Shown here: in pieces, positions 56,206 through 63,529 of the stretch
Layout of the letters: each line of letters starts with the position of its first letter
How positions within the stretch are numbered: position 1 is the stretch's first letter
Assembly (NCBI GenBank): GCA_960531495.1
Contig: OY482854.1
Span: 14,202,308 to 14,266,307, forward strand
Length of the DNA stretch: 64,000 nucleotides
DNA from: Zeus faber
Lineage: Eukaryota > Chordata > Actinopteri > Zeiformes > Zeidae
Direction of reading: 5' to 3'
The notes under the pieces: model-generated
What the model was told of the DNA's origin: nothing
What the model saw: only the letters and a program-made list of their open reading frames with translations
Databases searched by the model: none
Translations under genes and position numbers: made by a program

Positions 56206-58237
56206 GAGAGGTGAAACGGTGAGATTGCGGCACTTACAGCGTTAGGTCGTGTTTGATGTTTGTTGAGACAAAATGCTGTGAGGTAAACGCCCGCGCTTGG
56301 ACCAGGTTCACCGTCAAGCACTGCGACACAGATAATACCCGGATGACATCTGGTTAAAAACACACAAACCACCTAATTCCCCAAAATACCGCTGCAGATG
56401 TTTGAATGAGCACCACCGTTCAGCGTCGGCTGTTTTTTTTATCGGTATGAGGCGGTACTCTAGAATCTAGATTATATAATGGAAGAAAAACTGCAACAAC
56501 AACAAGAAAAAAAAAAGAGGGAACTTATGGGATTTCTCGTGTTTTTATGGGAGAACTCCCTGAAAAGGCGCTCACTGTGGGAACCACACAATATGATTGA
56601 CAGAACTTTTTTTTTCTGAGACCTAAAACTCGAGCGCTTTCCACTGCCGGCGGCACTCGTTTCTCGATATAGCCGGAGAGATTGTGACAAATTATGTGTC
56701 AAGGATTTATGATGTGCGACGTAATAGGGCCACCCAGCTGCTGCGCCGAATGAACGTGCATATCTCAGTGACACCCACACATCTGCTGAGCCCGCACTGA
56801 GCATGCAACAAGCCCCCGAATGTCACACAGACGCCGTCCCGATGCATTGTTTGGCTGAGACGTTGCATTAACCTACATATAAATATAGATGTTTGTGCTT
56901 ATTGATTTGGTTTAAGTGCACTACCCATCAATGTCTAGCTGCTGGAATTTTCACTTTGCATTTCCCTCTAAATCCGATTGTCGTCCCATCAAGACTGATG
57001 GAAAAAGTAGCTTTACAGAAAACTTCCGTGACTATTGTTCATTTCAAATTGCATAATGCTAACATTCAGTACCACACTGTGCCACTGAATCATCAGCCAA
57101 AGATTATACAATAATTATGTAAAGCAGATGTTGACAAGGTTATCAATTTATCCGGATGAAGTGACGGGGTAATTTATATTTCACCAAATATGATGAAGAA
57201 TACAACAACAAAACATGAATTTTCTGTGTGTAAAAAAAAATGACCCTTATGGATGCAGTGATTTTAAAATAAAAACAAAATTCCTCCATTTATCATCATT
57301 AACCAGTCGGTAGAGCCCCGGATGCCATACAGTAAAACCATCCACTTTAATATTTTAGCAGCATTGTCAGTGTGTGATGTCCGGCGTGAACTCCAGGGCC
57401 CCCAGAGAGCCCCGGTTACAAATTCTCACTGTGAGGCACATCTTTTATGCATGCACCCTCCTCGCACGGGGGACCCCAAAACACCAACATCTGCCAATTA
57501 CGCTGACAGCCAGAGCCGAACGTGCAGCTGATTCCAAAACTGTGTTTTAATTCAGAATAATTCATGTCCCAATTCCGGGCACCCGCTCAGCCAAGAACCA
57601 TCCACGTATTATCCAGATTGATACATTTTTTTGCCGCTAAGTGGAGGCGCATGTATTAAGATTCATGGATATAATAACACTGATACAGTGGGGTCTTTAT
57701 GAAACAATGCAGAGGATTCACTTTCATTTTGTCATTGCGGCACCAGGTGCAGGAAACAAAGACACCTTTTACACAAAGACCGATCACCTTAGAATGTCAC
57801 GGAGCAAATGAAAGCAGACGATGTCTTTTTTATCCTTGATGAAAGGTGCTCTCAATGTTCCACCAGGCATCACAGAAACACACACACACGCACACACACA
57901 CACACGCAGGCACACACACACACACACACACACGCACGCGCACGCACACACACACACAAACAACCTTTTGGAGCAACACCTGTTTACTTCCTGGCATGAA
58001 GATGCAACGCGACAATAAAGGTGGGAAAAACAAGCCGGTGAAGCGAAGCGAGAGCGAGGGTTTGAGGAATTCTATAGACGCTGGAGTGACAGAACCTTGA
58101 CTCTGTTGCGTCTGTTCAACTTCAGATAATTCATATTTTTGCCCTCCACCACCTCCCACATCCTCTCACCGCGCTCGCTGATGTGTCAGGCGATGTAATG
58201 GCCGTCTCACACCTCCCACATCTCGGGCCGAAATTCC

Positions 58238-58287
<50 letters not shown>

Positions 58288-59229
58288 GAGTAAAACTTAG
58301 CAACACTCCGGGGAGTCACGCTGACATTTGGGCCTGTAATCTGCACCGCAACTCAGCCTTGGCTTTGCATCCAATTAATTATTAAGAGTGTGATTTTTAT
58401 GTGGCTTGAACCACAGACACTGCAAACAAACAGTCCTCAGGTGAGTCATCACGGCGACAGCCGACTTCCCTGAGTTAATAAGGAAACCCAGGCAGATCCC
58501 CTAATCTCCACTTGATTAAGGAGTCCTCATGCAGAAAGTCGGAAATGAGAATTTTGAGTTGGGATGATGGGAGATGCCAGCAAGCTGAAGAAATCCCTGT
58601 CATATATTGTCAGTAATACAAGCTACAACGGTATCTGTCTGAACCAGCTCAACACAATGGATTACCACACTGCCTACCAGTGAATCCCTCCTTTCACATC
58701 TTTGGGATATAACACTGCCTTCCACGGATGAATATTCCAATTTTGATATAAATCTTTCACGGCCGTCAATCAATAATTCAATGTCATGCATAAAGAAGAG
58801 CGGTTACGCGCAGTCACAGTCGCCGAAATTCAGTAGAAATCAGCGCACGGCCCTCCACCCCCCCCCCCCCCAACGCCTCCTGCAGCAAACGCGGGATTTA
58901 ACAGCGTGCCCGACGGACTACCTGGTACCTAGAACCCCAGCGGTGCTATGCGCGTTTCCCGTGAAGTACGTGTGACGAGGCCGGTTTGAGAGGGCGTCCG
59001 AGCGTCCGTCCGTTCCACAACAAGCGCATTGTATTTTAGTTCGGGTTTAAAACAACTTAGTATGAGCCGGGTGCATCGGAGCGAAACCTGAGTTGCTGCA
59101 ATTTGCGCCTCATTAGATATATGAGCAACACGGCGCTCGGACGTATTTATTGAATTACAAGATCTTATAGGAAATACTGACGGAGGTTGCAACCTCTGTT
59201 AATAACCGTCGATGACTAAGTTGTTGTGG

Positions 59230-59260
<31 letters not shown>

Positions 59261-60151
59261 GTTTCCCTAATCTCCACTTGGTTAAAGAGTCCTCATGCAG
59301 AATGATAGAGCTGATTCCTGAAGACTAAATTACTATTATAAGTTGGGATGCTGAGAGCTGCCAGCGAGCTGAGGACATCCCTGTCGTATAGTGTCAGTAA
59401 TACAAGCTACAACTGCATCCACCTGACCCAGCTTAACACAATGGAGGCCAGACGGTGGCTACACTGACGGTGGCTACACTTTACATTCCAACAGTGAATG
59501 CCTCCTGTTACTTCCTTGGGATATGATCCTGTCTTACACAGATTAATACTCCAACTTAGATATGAATGTTTCACAGCCATCAATAATTTACTATCATGCA
59601 TGTAAAGGATGTTGCTTCCAGGCGTCTAAGCCGCCTCTCCTGGGGCAACACCAACAGCCGTACCTTTCTCTGGCTTCCACCTCGGAGGGTTCCTCCGCGC
59701 TGCCCTTCACACTCTCTTGGCCACTGTTGGCGTCTTCCTTTCGCGTGACGCCGGGCGAGGAGCTGCTCTTGGGGCTCTCCTCGCTCGCCTGGAGGCTCTG
59801 GATGGTGTTCTGCTGCTGGTGCCATTGCTGCTGGCCGGCGCGGACGTAGACCGGAGTGGGACTCGGCGTCGGCGCCAGGATGCTGTGGACGGGGCTGTTG
59901 CTGCTGCTGTTGCTGCTCTTCCGGTGGCCCCCTCCGCCGCCCCTGTCCCGGGAGTGACTCTTCAGCCGACCCTGCGCGGGCGCCCCCCTGTGCTCCAGGC
60001 CGTCATGCTGGATGTAGCCCCCCACGCCGCCTCCGCCCCCGCCACCCCCGCCGCCACTGCCGGCTGAGCCCTGGGACGAATGGCTGAACCAGCGCCAGCG
60101 CAGCCGGAGGATCTGCTTCACGTCAAAGTCCTTCTTCCCCGACACGGACAT
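27366..60151 (-). CDS. klhl4: kelch-like protein 4, whole coding span in 11 exons
   Basis: The eleven exons listed separately join in one frame into a 740-residue protein plus stop, with GT-AG at all ten introns. The order is an N-terminus [18 protein letters not shown], a Gly/Ser-rich linker (about 30-160), BTB (about 186-300), BACK (about 301-405) and six kelch repeats (about 451-721) closed by a last strand ending VVVVKLP. The N-terminus, the stretch [17 protein letters not shown] and the C-terminus match remembered vertebrate KLHL4 rather than KLHL1 or KLHL5. Human KLHL4 is about 718 residues, so the length fits. BTB-BACK-kelch proteins usually bind Cullin-3 through BTB/BACK and recruit substrates with the kelch propeller; the partners of this one are not visible here. 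Identification is from memory of the family, without a database search. Confidence 0.97.
27426..28742 (-). other. klhl4: klhl4 intron 10
   Basis: GT at 28742 and AG at 27426. It contains (CA)n at 27522-27554, a long (ATT)n at 28362-28442 and a second at 28586-28613. Confidence 0.9.
28362..28442. repeat. (ATT)n microsatellite in klhl4 intron 10
   Basis: About 27 ATT units. Confidence 0.95.
28743..28914 (-). CDS. klhl4: klhl4 coding exon 10 (residues 664-721), kelch 5-6
   Basis: The acceptor is CCCATGCAG|GTACGA and the donor AGCGAG|GTGAGC. The 172-nt exon encodes [20 protein letters not shown], then [20 protein letters not shown] and [13 protein letters not shown]. The acceptor region holds a short decamer tandem repeat in place of an ordinary pyrimidine tract. 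Confidence 0.96.
28932..28972. repeat. decamer tandem at the klhl4 exon 10 acceptor
   Basis: The plus-strand unit AGGGGTTTCA occurs about three and a half times. In the klhl4 direction it lies 18-58 bases before the 3' splice site. Confidence 0.9.
29033..29183. mobile_element. foldback element (MITE-like) in klhl4 intron 9
   Basis: Two arms of about 40 bases, 29033-29073 and 29144-29183, are near-perfect reverse complements (GGCCCATTA ... CCCCAATAG ... CGAAAAATGTCA), enclosing about 70 bases. No clear target duplication is seen, so the superfamily is open. Confidence 0.75.
29961..30173 (-). CDS. klhl4: klhl4 coding exon 9 (residues 593-664), kelch 4-5
   Basis: The acceptor is CTTCCAG|GCTGTT and the donor GGAGAG|GTCAGT. 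The 213-nt exon encodes [40 protein letters not shown], then [20 protein letters not shown] and VER, that is kelch blades 4 and 5 including the HDAPASN insertion typical of the KLHL1/4/5 group. Confidence 0.97.
32314..32450. repeat. TCTA/TCTG tetranucleotide array
   Basis: Mixed CTAT/CTGT units in klhl4 intron 8. Confidence 0.9.
32676..32905. repeat. 22-bp minisatellite beside klhl4 exon 8
   Basis: About ten copies of a unit like CGATCGGGGATGGATCAATC. It ends about 30 bases from the exon 8 donor. Confidence 0.9.
32936..33098 (-). CDS. klhl4: klhl4 coding exon 8 (residues 539-593), kelch 3
   Basis: The acceptor is CCTACCCAG|GAATCG and the donor CGGAAA|GTACGT. The 163-nt exon encodes [20 protein letters not shown], then [20 protein letters not shown] and [13 protein letters not shown], which is kelch blade 3 and the start of blade 4. 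A 22-bp minisatellite begins about 30 bases past the donor. Confidence 0.97.
33386..33600. repeat. (GATA)n array in klhl4 intron 7
   Basis: Over 40 GATA units with a few GACA. In the klhl4 direction it reads TATC, within 500 bases before exon 8. Confidence 0.95.
35806..36015 (+). repeat. LINE-like 3' tail followed by TCTA array
   Basis: GAGCTGCTGGGATACTGCAA, then TTTCCCTTTGG and AATAAAG, passes directly into TATC repeats. This is the form of many fish L2/CR1-type LINE 3' ends. Confidence 0.65.
37505..37676. repeat. (GATAA)n pentanucleotide array beside klhl4 exon 7
   Basis: About 34 units of GATAA/GACAA. In the klhl4 direction it reads TTATC and begins about 20 bases after the exon 7 donor. 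Confidence 0.95.
37696..37920 (-). CDS. klhl4: klhl4 coding exon 7 (residues 464-539), kelch 1-2
   Basis: The acceptor is TCCCCCAG|GATCC and the donor CCTGG|GTGAGC. The 225-nt exon encodes [14 protein letters not shown], then [20 protein letters not shown] and the second kelch blade with GRDG, ending at STHRHGLG. A long TTATC pentanucleotide tract begins about 20 bases into the following intron. The reading frame runs on into that tract by chance; the donor and the exon 8 match show the true end. Confidence 0.96.
37921..38555 (-). other. klhl4: klhl4 intron 6
   Basis: GT at 38555 and AG at 37921. It has a G run at 38080-38098 and otherwise AT-rich DNA with no recognised element. Confidence 0.9.
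38556..38742 (-). CDS. klhl4: klhl4 coding exon 6 (residues 402-464), BACK end and kelch 1 start
   Basis: The acceptor is CCACACAG|CTCCTT and the donor AAAGG|GTACCA. The 187-nt exon encodes [20 protein letters not shown], then [20 protein letters not shown] and the first kelch GG motif in [13 protein letters not shown]. The [19 protein letters not shown] segment is shared by KLHL4 and KLHL5 and links BACK to the propeller. Confidence 0.96.
38743..41112 (-). other. klhl4: klhl4 intron 5
   Basis: GT at 41112 and AG at 38743. A stretch near 40840-40975 on the plus strand (GTGAAGCACTTTGAATTGC, then a GTGCTGTACAAC-like end) resembles the 3' tail of fish LINE or SINE elements. Nothing else is recognised. 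Confidence 0.85.
41113..41325 (-). CDS. klhl4: klhl4 coding exon 5 (residues 331-401), BACK domain
   Basis: The acceptor is CCTTCCAG|GAGCAC and the donor CCGCAG|GTGAGA. The 213-nt exon is phase 0 at both ends and encodes [20 protein letters not shown] through [19 protein letters not shown] to [11 protein letters not shown]. This is the middle of BACK, the helical domain between BTB and the kelch propeller. Confidence 0.97.
43167..43511. mobile_element. TTAA-flanked MITE (piggyBac-like) in klhl4 intron 4
   Basis: It starts AGTGGCAATACATTAG and ends with the inverse (ATTGCCACT), each end directly beside TTAA (43163-43166 and 43512-43515), the target site of piggyBac-type elements. 345 bases, no coding capacity. 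Confidence 0.7.
44626..44668. repeat. (TA)n beside klhl4 exon 4 donor
   Basis: TA dinucleotides with a single break, about 20 bases past the donor. Confidence 0.9.
44689..44885 (-). CDS. klhl4: klhl4 coding exon 4 (residues 265-330), BTB end and BACK start
   Basis: The acceptor is TTGCCAG|GCGTCC and the donor ACCATG|GTAGGA. The 197-nt exon encodes [20 protein letters not shown], closing BTB, then the linker and the BACK opening [18 protein letters not shown]. It ends in phase 0 after Met330. A TA-rich tract begins about 20 bases into the intron after the donor. Confidence 0.97.
44886..45514 (-). other. klhl4: klhl4 intron 3
   Basis: GT at 45514 and AG at 44886. It holds a (TA)n tract at 44996-45034 and a (GA)n tract at 45224-45252. 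Confidence 0.9.
45515..45651 (-). CDS. klhl4: klhl4 coding exon 3 (residues 219-265), BTB core
   Basis: The acceptor is GTTGCAG|ACTGG and the donor ACACTG|GTGAGT. The 137-nt exon encodes [20 protein letters not shown] and then the segment [18 protein letters not shown], the core of the BTB fold that mediates dimerisation and, in most family members, contact with Cullin-3. The residues agree closely with vertebrate KLHL4 and KLHL5 from memory. Confidence 0.97.
45652..47093 (-). other. klhl4: klhl4 intron 2
   Basis: GT at 47093 and AG at 45652. A short stretch near 46008-46080 resembles part of the MITE at 43167-43511. Nothing else is recognised. Confidence 0.9.
47094..47261 (-). CDS. klhl4: klhl4 coding exon 2 (residues 163-219), start of BTB
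   Basis: The acceptor is TGCCGCAG|GTTGG and the donor CACAG|GTTGG. The exon (168 nt) encodes [19 protein letters not shown] and then the BTB opening [16 protein letters not shown], with the conserved CDV and AHR. The last codon (Arg219) is split and completed by exon 3, which fixes the phase. Its 5' part is less conserved than the rest, so a short alternative exon earlier in the 12.4-kb intron 1 cannot be excluded. Confidence 0.94.
48000..48043. repeat. (GT)n microsatellite
   Basis: GT units ending in CGCG, in klhl4 intron 1. Confidence 0.9.
48538..48617. repeat. head-to-head telomeric repeat (TTAGGG)4 / (CCCTAA)5
   Basis: Four exact TTAGGG units (48539-48562) are followed after TTGTCAACTAACCCAAA by five CCCTAA units (to about 48613). 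The two halves are inverted, so the strand can fold into a hairpin, and the order TTAGGG-then-CCCTAA is that of a telomere-telomere joint. Confidence 0.95.
49830..49880 (+). mobile_element. LINE-like 3' stub
   Basis: TGTGAGCTGCTGGGACATTG, then CAATTTCCCTCCGGAGATGA, matching the stub at 35806 but without the TCTA tail. It lies tail-to-tail with the minus-strand LINE to its right. Confidence 0.5.
49905..51610 (-). mobile_element. LINE (L2/CR1-group) 5'-truncated copy
   Basis: In the minus direction it reads [19 protein letters not shown] and HHSTETPN (RT start), then after a nested insertion [20 protein letters not shown] and CADDTVMF (the DD motif), then [34 protein letters not shown] and [19 protein letters not shown] at the C-terminus. 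Several stops and frame changes show it is inactive. The clade is assigned from memory. Confidence 0.85.
50974..51187. mobile_element. hAT-like MITE nested in the LINE
   Basis: 214 bases with ends GCAGGGCTGGTCC and GGGCCGGCCCTGC (inverse of each other with one mismatch), flanked by TTGAGG at 50968-50973 and 51188-51193. It splits the LINE coding sequence just before PQGSILG, so it is younger than the LINE copy. Confidence 0.8.
51601..51772. repeat. TCTG/TCTA tetranucleotide array
   Basis: It follows GATGAATAAAGTGTCTATC, a LINE-tail-like lead-in on the plus strand. Confidence 0.9.
51929..52096 (-). mobile_element. tRNA-derived SINE-like unit
   Basis: In the minus direction it begins GGGGCGTCATGGTGGCTCAA, with an A-box-like GTGGCTCAACCAGTTAAG (52084-52067) and a B-box-like GGTTCCAATCTG (about 52029-52018), and ends in an A-rich tail near 51929. 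No tRNA cloverleaf is claimed. Confidence 0.55.
52748..53582. mobile_element. solo LTR (fossil of an LTR retroelement)
   Basis: 835 bases starting TGTCATGAATCC and ending GAGCATAACA, so with TG...CA ends, flanked by the 5-base direct repeat ATATG at 52743-52747 and 53583-53587. An AATAAA lies near 53496. No internal viral-type genes are present, so it is a solo LTR left by recombination. The family is unresolved and the age unknown, though the intact flanking repeat argues against great age. It contains a 24-bp minisatellite. Confidence 0.75.
53047..53440. repeat. 24-bp minisatellite inside the solo LTR
   Basis: About 16 copies of a unit like CTGCCTGATTCCCTGGAC plus TATGATT. It gives an 8-residue repeating frame (DSLPDSLD-like) on the plus strand that is not taken as coding. 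Confidence 0.9.
57875..57962. repeat. (CA)n microsatellite
   Basis: CA repeats with CG interruptions, in klhl4 intron 1. Confidence 0.9.
58238..58287. repeat. (GT)n microsatellite
   Basis: About 24 GT units. Confidence 0.95.
58498..58797. repeat. local duplication, copy A
   Basis: CCCTAATCTCCACTTGATTA ... CAAGCTACAAC ... TGTCATGCAT. It matches 59265-59608 in the same orientation with moderate divergence. Confidence 0.85.
58800..59262. repeat. dispersed repeat with (GTT)n tail, copy 1
   Basis: It shares with 62140-62550 long stretches such as AACGCCTCCTGCAGCAAACG, CTTAGTATGAGCCGGG and GACTAAGTTGTTG, and ends in (TTG)n. A simple 3' tail is typical of SINE- or LINE-type elements, but no tRNA-like head was found. 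Confidence 0.75.
59265..59608. repeat. local duplication, copy B
   Basis: Same-orientation match to 58498-58797, 767 bases away at its start. It ends about 55 bases from the klhl4 exon 1 donor. Confidence 0.85.
59664..60151 (-). CDS. klhl4: klhl4 coding exon 1 (residues 1-163)
   Basis: The start is the ATG at 60151-60149, with A at -3, followed at once by the KLHL4 signature [18 protein letters not shown]. The exon encodes the disordered N-terminal part: a run of ten glycines (about 33-42), [17 protein letters not shown], a second Gly run, Ser/Asn-rich and Gln-rich stretches, and an acidic tail ending VEARER. The donor reads AAAG|GTACGG on the minus strand. The exon is 488 nt and leaves two bases for exon 2. 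The glycine runs are longer than remembered in mammals and look like lineage-specific low-complexity growth. Confidence 0.95.
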
Positions 60152-60204
60152 CCTCCTCTGGGTTTGGAGACGAAGGCGCTGGAGCGATGAGTCCCCAAAA
60201 ACAT
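60118..60204 (-). other. short upstream reading frame overlapping the klhl4 start
   Basis: An ATG at 60204-60202, 53 bases before the klhl4 ATG and in another frame, opens a 28-codon frame that ends with TGA at 60120-60118, inside the klhl4 coding sequence. Its start context is weak (T at -3), while the klhl4 ATG has A at -3, so leaky scanning would be expected. It matters only if the transcript begins upstream of 60204, which is not shown. Confidence 0.4.
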
Positions 60205-60429
60205 GGAGGAGATGAGAGGAGAGAGAGAGCCCTGGTTTCAGTCTTCTACCGAGTACAGCGTGCCTCTCCCCCTCTGTATTGTCTCCCTGCCACCACCTCT
60301 AACGCCACCCACCCTTGCCGCTGCTCTGCTACTGTACGAGGTGTGTGTGAGAGAGAGGGAGAGATGGAAGCAACGGTGCTCTGCAGCTTTTGTTCCCTGT
60401 GTGTCTGGGATTATTACCCTCTGTCTAAC

Positions 60430-60505
60430 TCTCTCTCTATCTCTCTCTCTCTCTCCCTCTCTCTCTCTCTTTCTTTCTCTGTTTCTCTGTTTCTCTCTCC
60501 TCCTG
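60430..60505. repeat. (CT)n tract upstream of klhl4
   Basis: CT-rich simple repeat with TTTCT interruptions, just beside the CTG tract. It reads GA in the klhl4 direction. Confidence 0.85.
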
Positions 60506-60510
60506 CCTTG

Positions 60511-60513
<3 letters not shown>

Positions 60514-60558
<45 letters not shown>
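60514..60558 (-). repeat. (CAG)15 tract upstream of klhl4 (CTG on plus strand)
   Basis: Fifteen uninterrupted CTG units on the plus strand, hence CAG in the klhl4 direction, 363-407 bases before the start codon. It could lie in the 5' UTR or promoter. Confidence 0.9.
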
Positions 60559-60562
<4 letters not shown>

Positions 60563-60765
60563 CGGAGCTAAGTTAATGCACATACATGATCCACACTCCC
60601 TCCCCTTTTCTCTCCCTCTCCCCCTTCTCTCTCTTTGTCTCTCTTCCCCTCTCTCTCATCCACACATCCACGCACACACCGTCCTCATCTCCCCCGTGCA
60701 CAAGCATGCACATGGCAAAAGAAAGGCATATATATTTTCTCGCTGGAAACATAATGAGAAAATGT

Positions 60766-60793
60766 GTGTGTGTGTGTGTGTGTGCGTGCGTGC

Positions 60794-60852
<59 letters not shown>
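60766..60852. repeat. (GT)n microsatellite upstream of klhl4
   Basis: GT units with GTGC interruptions, about 600-700 bases before the klhl4 start. Confidence 0.95.
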
Positions 60853-60853
<1 letters not shown>

Positions 60854-61226
60854 GTGCGATGCTGGGGGCTGCTGCCCGGCTAACGGGGGGAGGTGAGGTA
60901 TCACGGAGCCGGCATGATGAGGTCACACCTAAGGCAAGTAAATCATCAGTGGCTGAAGGAGGAAAAGAGACGGACTCACTTAGCCGCTCCATCTGTACTT
61001 TCTCCGCCAGGAGGAGCTTATCTGGATGTGAATGTACCTGTGCACACGCATGCATGTATGTAACGTGCACACGCATGCATGCATGTAACACATGGATGCA
61101 TACCGTATCTTACTGCATAGACCAATTATCCATATATATGTGGGCATCTGCAGAAATTAGGAAGAGATTAATGTACAGTATATATTCTACCGGCACTCAT
61201 GGTATTACGGATGTAAACACCCACAC
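60853..61226. other. unassigned upstream DNA
   Basis: Contains two near-identical TGCACACGCATGCATG-type stretches near 61040-61085. No promoter motif can be assigned with confidence. Confidence 0.4.
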
Positions 61227-61227
61227 A

Positions 61228-61235
61228 CAGCCATG

Positions 61236-61293
<58 letters not shown>
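61228..61293. repeat. (CA)n microsatellite
   Basis: About 28 CA units. Confidence 0.95.
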
Positions 61294-61296
<3 letters not shown>

Positions 61297-62139
61297 GTTT
61301 GGTCTGCAATTCTCACATCAAACAGTATCCCATGGGGAATGTCTCAGTGTAGGTAGCCGTGCAGCAATTATTCCCGGACCCCACCCTACCCCAACCAACC
61401 CCCAAATTCCATTTGAGAGCCGTGCCCCTGCCCCAGGCTCATTCAGGTTTCTTTCTGATTTTTACATTTCAAAAATAGATTCTGTTTCGGTGCAAACCTG
61501 ACACCACAGCACACGCTCCACTTGTGTTACTTCAGCGGAGTTGTGCCTAATGGAGGCTCCGTCGAGGTTAACTCAAGTGTTAAAGGCAAAAATGGGACGA
61601 CATTTAACCAAGAAAGGTGATCGCCAGCGCACAAGACAATTATTTGGGGGCCGGGGGGGGTCTACTATTATGGAAGCGTGTATGTAATTCCATTCAAATG
61701 TTACTATTTGAAATTCAGTCATGAAACTGCTTTTGCATGCATCATTTCCACTATTTCACTTTTATTCAAATGTCTATTTGGATTTGCCGTGCCATAGGAA
61801 TGTGTCCCCTTCGCTGTGAGAACATTGAAAGCTATTTCAAATGGAAGCGTGGAGTTTCCATCTACAGCATTTTATTTGGAGTTGAAGTTGAATGTTTTCA
61901 CAAATGGAACTAAGCAAAGGTGAATATACGCATAGGAGGAATGTGTGCTCGTCCGATGTGTGTTGCTGTATCACCATTCACCAACCATGTTGCCAGGTAT
62001 GTATTATTTGGGGGATTTTTGTAACTGACATCCATTTAACACCAGCTTATATGGCGGTAAAATACAGCTGGACTGGATGTATTTGTATTTGAGTGTACTC
62101 TCGGAGCCAGTGGTCCGCCACTCGTCTTGTGGAGAGGGG
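61294..62139. other. unassigned upstream DNA
   Basis: Nothing recognised. Confidence 0.4.
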
Positions 62140-62550
62140 TTACACTAACCCACAATCACCGTCGTCGAAATTCAACAGAAATCAGCGTACGGCCTTCCGC
62201 CCCCAACGCCTCCTGCAGCAAACGCGGGATTTAACAGCGTGCCCACCGGTCTCCCTGTTTCCTGGAACCGCAGCAGTACTTTACAACGTTTCCCTTGAAG
62301 GACGTGTGACGTCCGTCCGTCCGTCTGTTCCACAACAAGCACTTTGTATTTTAGTTTGGGTTTAAAATAACTTAGTATGAGCCGGGCGTATCGGAGCGAA
62401 ACCCCAATTGCTGCCATTTGTGCCTCATTAGATATATGAGCAATACGGCGCTCGGACGTATTTATCAAGCTAACAAGATGTTATAGGAAACACTGACGGA
62501 GGTTGCAACCTTCGTTAATTACCACCGATGACTAAGTTGTTGTTGTTGTT
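62140..62550. repeat. dispersed repeat with (GTT)n tail, copy 2
   Basis: Same family and orientation as 58800-59262. Both end in GACTAAGTTGTTG followed by TTG units. Confidence 0.75.
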
Positions 62551-63099
62551 GTGTTCCAAACACATTGATCTCAATGTTCCGATGTAAAGCAGGCAGTGAT
62601 TTCCTCATCTGCTGAAGGAACGTAATTAATTTTGGATTAGTATGGAGGCGCAAATACAAACAAGACGATGCCACTTTGTTTCTTGATGTATTATTAAAAG
62701 GAAATGTGCGCTGGGATCCGCAGGGGGTAATGAGTCGCACGGAGGGGGTCGTCCTCTGTTGTCGTTCATGTTTGTGCTTAATAGCCAATCAGAATCAATG
62801 TTGTTTATAAGGGTTACCCTATCTTTAAGGGATTTGGACAACTTCAGCTTTGCATGTACACTAAATGCCTTTCAGCAGCTTTGGGCTTTCGTGCATGTGC
62901 ATGTGAAAGGGAGGCCATCTTGGATTCTTGTGCCTTTCTCATCCCCTTACACATTGATATCTAACTTCCTGAGCTTGATTCCAGGCTCGTTGTAGAGTTA
63001 CAGATGGTTCCTCTTTTACGTCCCGACAGACAAAACACTGTCCCTGTTGATTTTATCTAGATTTCATTTACTTTAACAAATGGAACAAAATCTGTGTGA
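62551..63099. other. unassigned DNA
   Basis: Nothing recognised. Confidence 0.4.
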
Positions 63100-63480
63100 A
63101 AGCTTCATGAAACATCTACTATCAAGATGCGGGAGCTTGGACTGAACGCTCCGCTGTGTGCCTGGATCCTGGACGTCCTCTCAGCCCGGCCCCACGTGTA
63201 TGGGTGGGGAGGCTGCGTCCTCAGCCCCCTACTGTACTCCCTGTACACACATGACTGTGTGGCCAGGGAGTACAGTTTTATTTTATTTGTATCTTATTCT
63301 TTTAACTAACTACAATACATTTTAGGAATCAGTTATTTCAGTTAGTTTGGTTAGTTAGTTAATTAGTTAGCTATTGTGTCAGTTAGTACTTATTGTGCAT
63401 AATCTCTGGCTGTGTTGCACTCACATTTCACTGCATATATGTATATGTATGTGATAAATAAAACATCTTGAATCTTGAAT
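63100..63480 (+). mobile_element. LINE (L2/CR1-like) 3' remnant
   Basis: It reads MRELGLNAPLCAWILDVLSA then GCVLSPLLYSLYTHDCVARE, a compressed piece of reverse transcriptase with part missing between, and ends with GATAAATAAAACATCTTGAA and TCTTGAATCT, a typical 3' tail. Confidence 0.8.
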
Positions 63481-63529
63481 CTACTGTGGTCAGAATGCCA
63501 TAATATCTACCACATTGAACTATCAATAT

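Larger units (their letters stand above)
47262..59663 (-). other. klhl4: klhl4 intron 1 (12.4 kb)
   Basis: GT at 59663-59662 and AG at 47263-47262. The largest intron, rich in insertions: a GTT-tailed repeat and a local duplication near exon 1, a solo LTR, a SINE-like unit, a LINE with a nested MITE, and a telomeric inverted repeat. The stretches 53590-55090 and 55240-57870 hold no gene, apart from a GA tract near 56161-56209 and AT-rich DNA at 55093-55230. Confidence 0.9.

Noticed and set aside
27366-60151. Assignment to klhl5 or klhl1 instead of klhl4
   Set aside because: The N-terminus MSVSGKK..., the [17 protein letters not shown] segment and the VVVVKLP end fit KLHL4 as remembered; KLHL5 starts MSGSRKE and ends VVTVKL.
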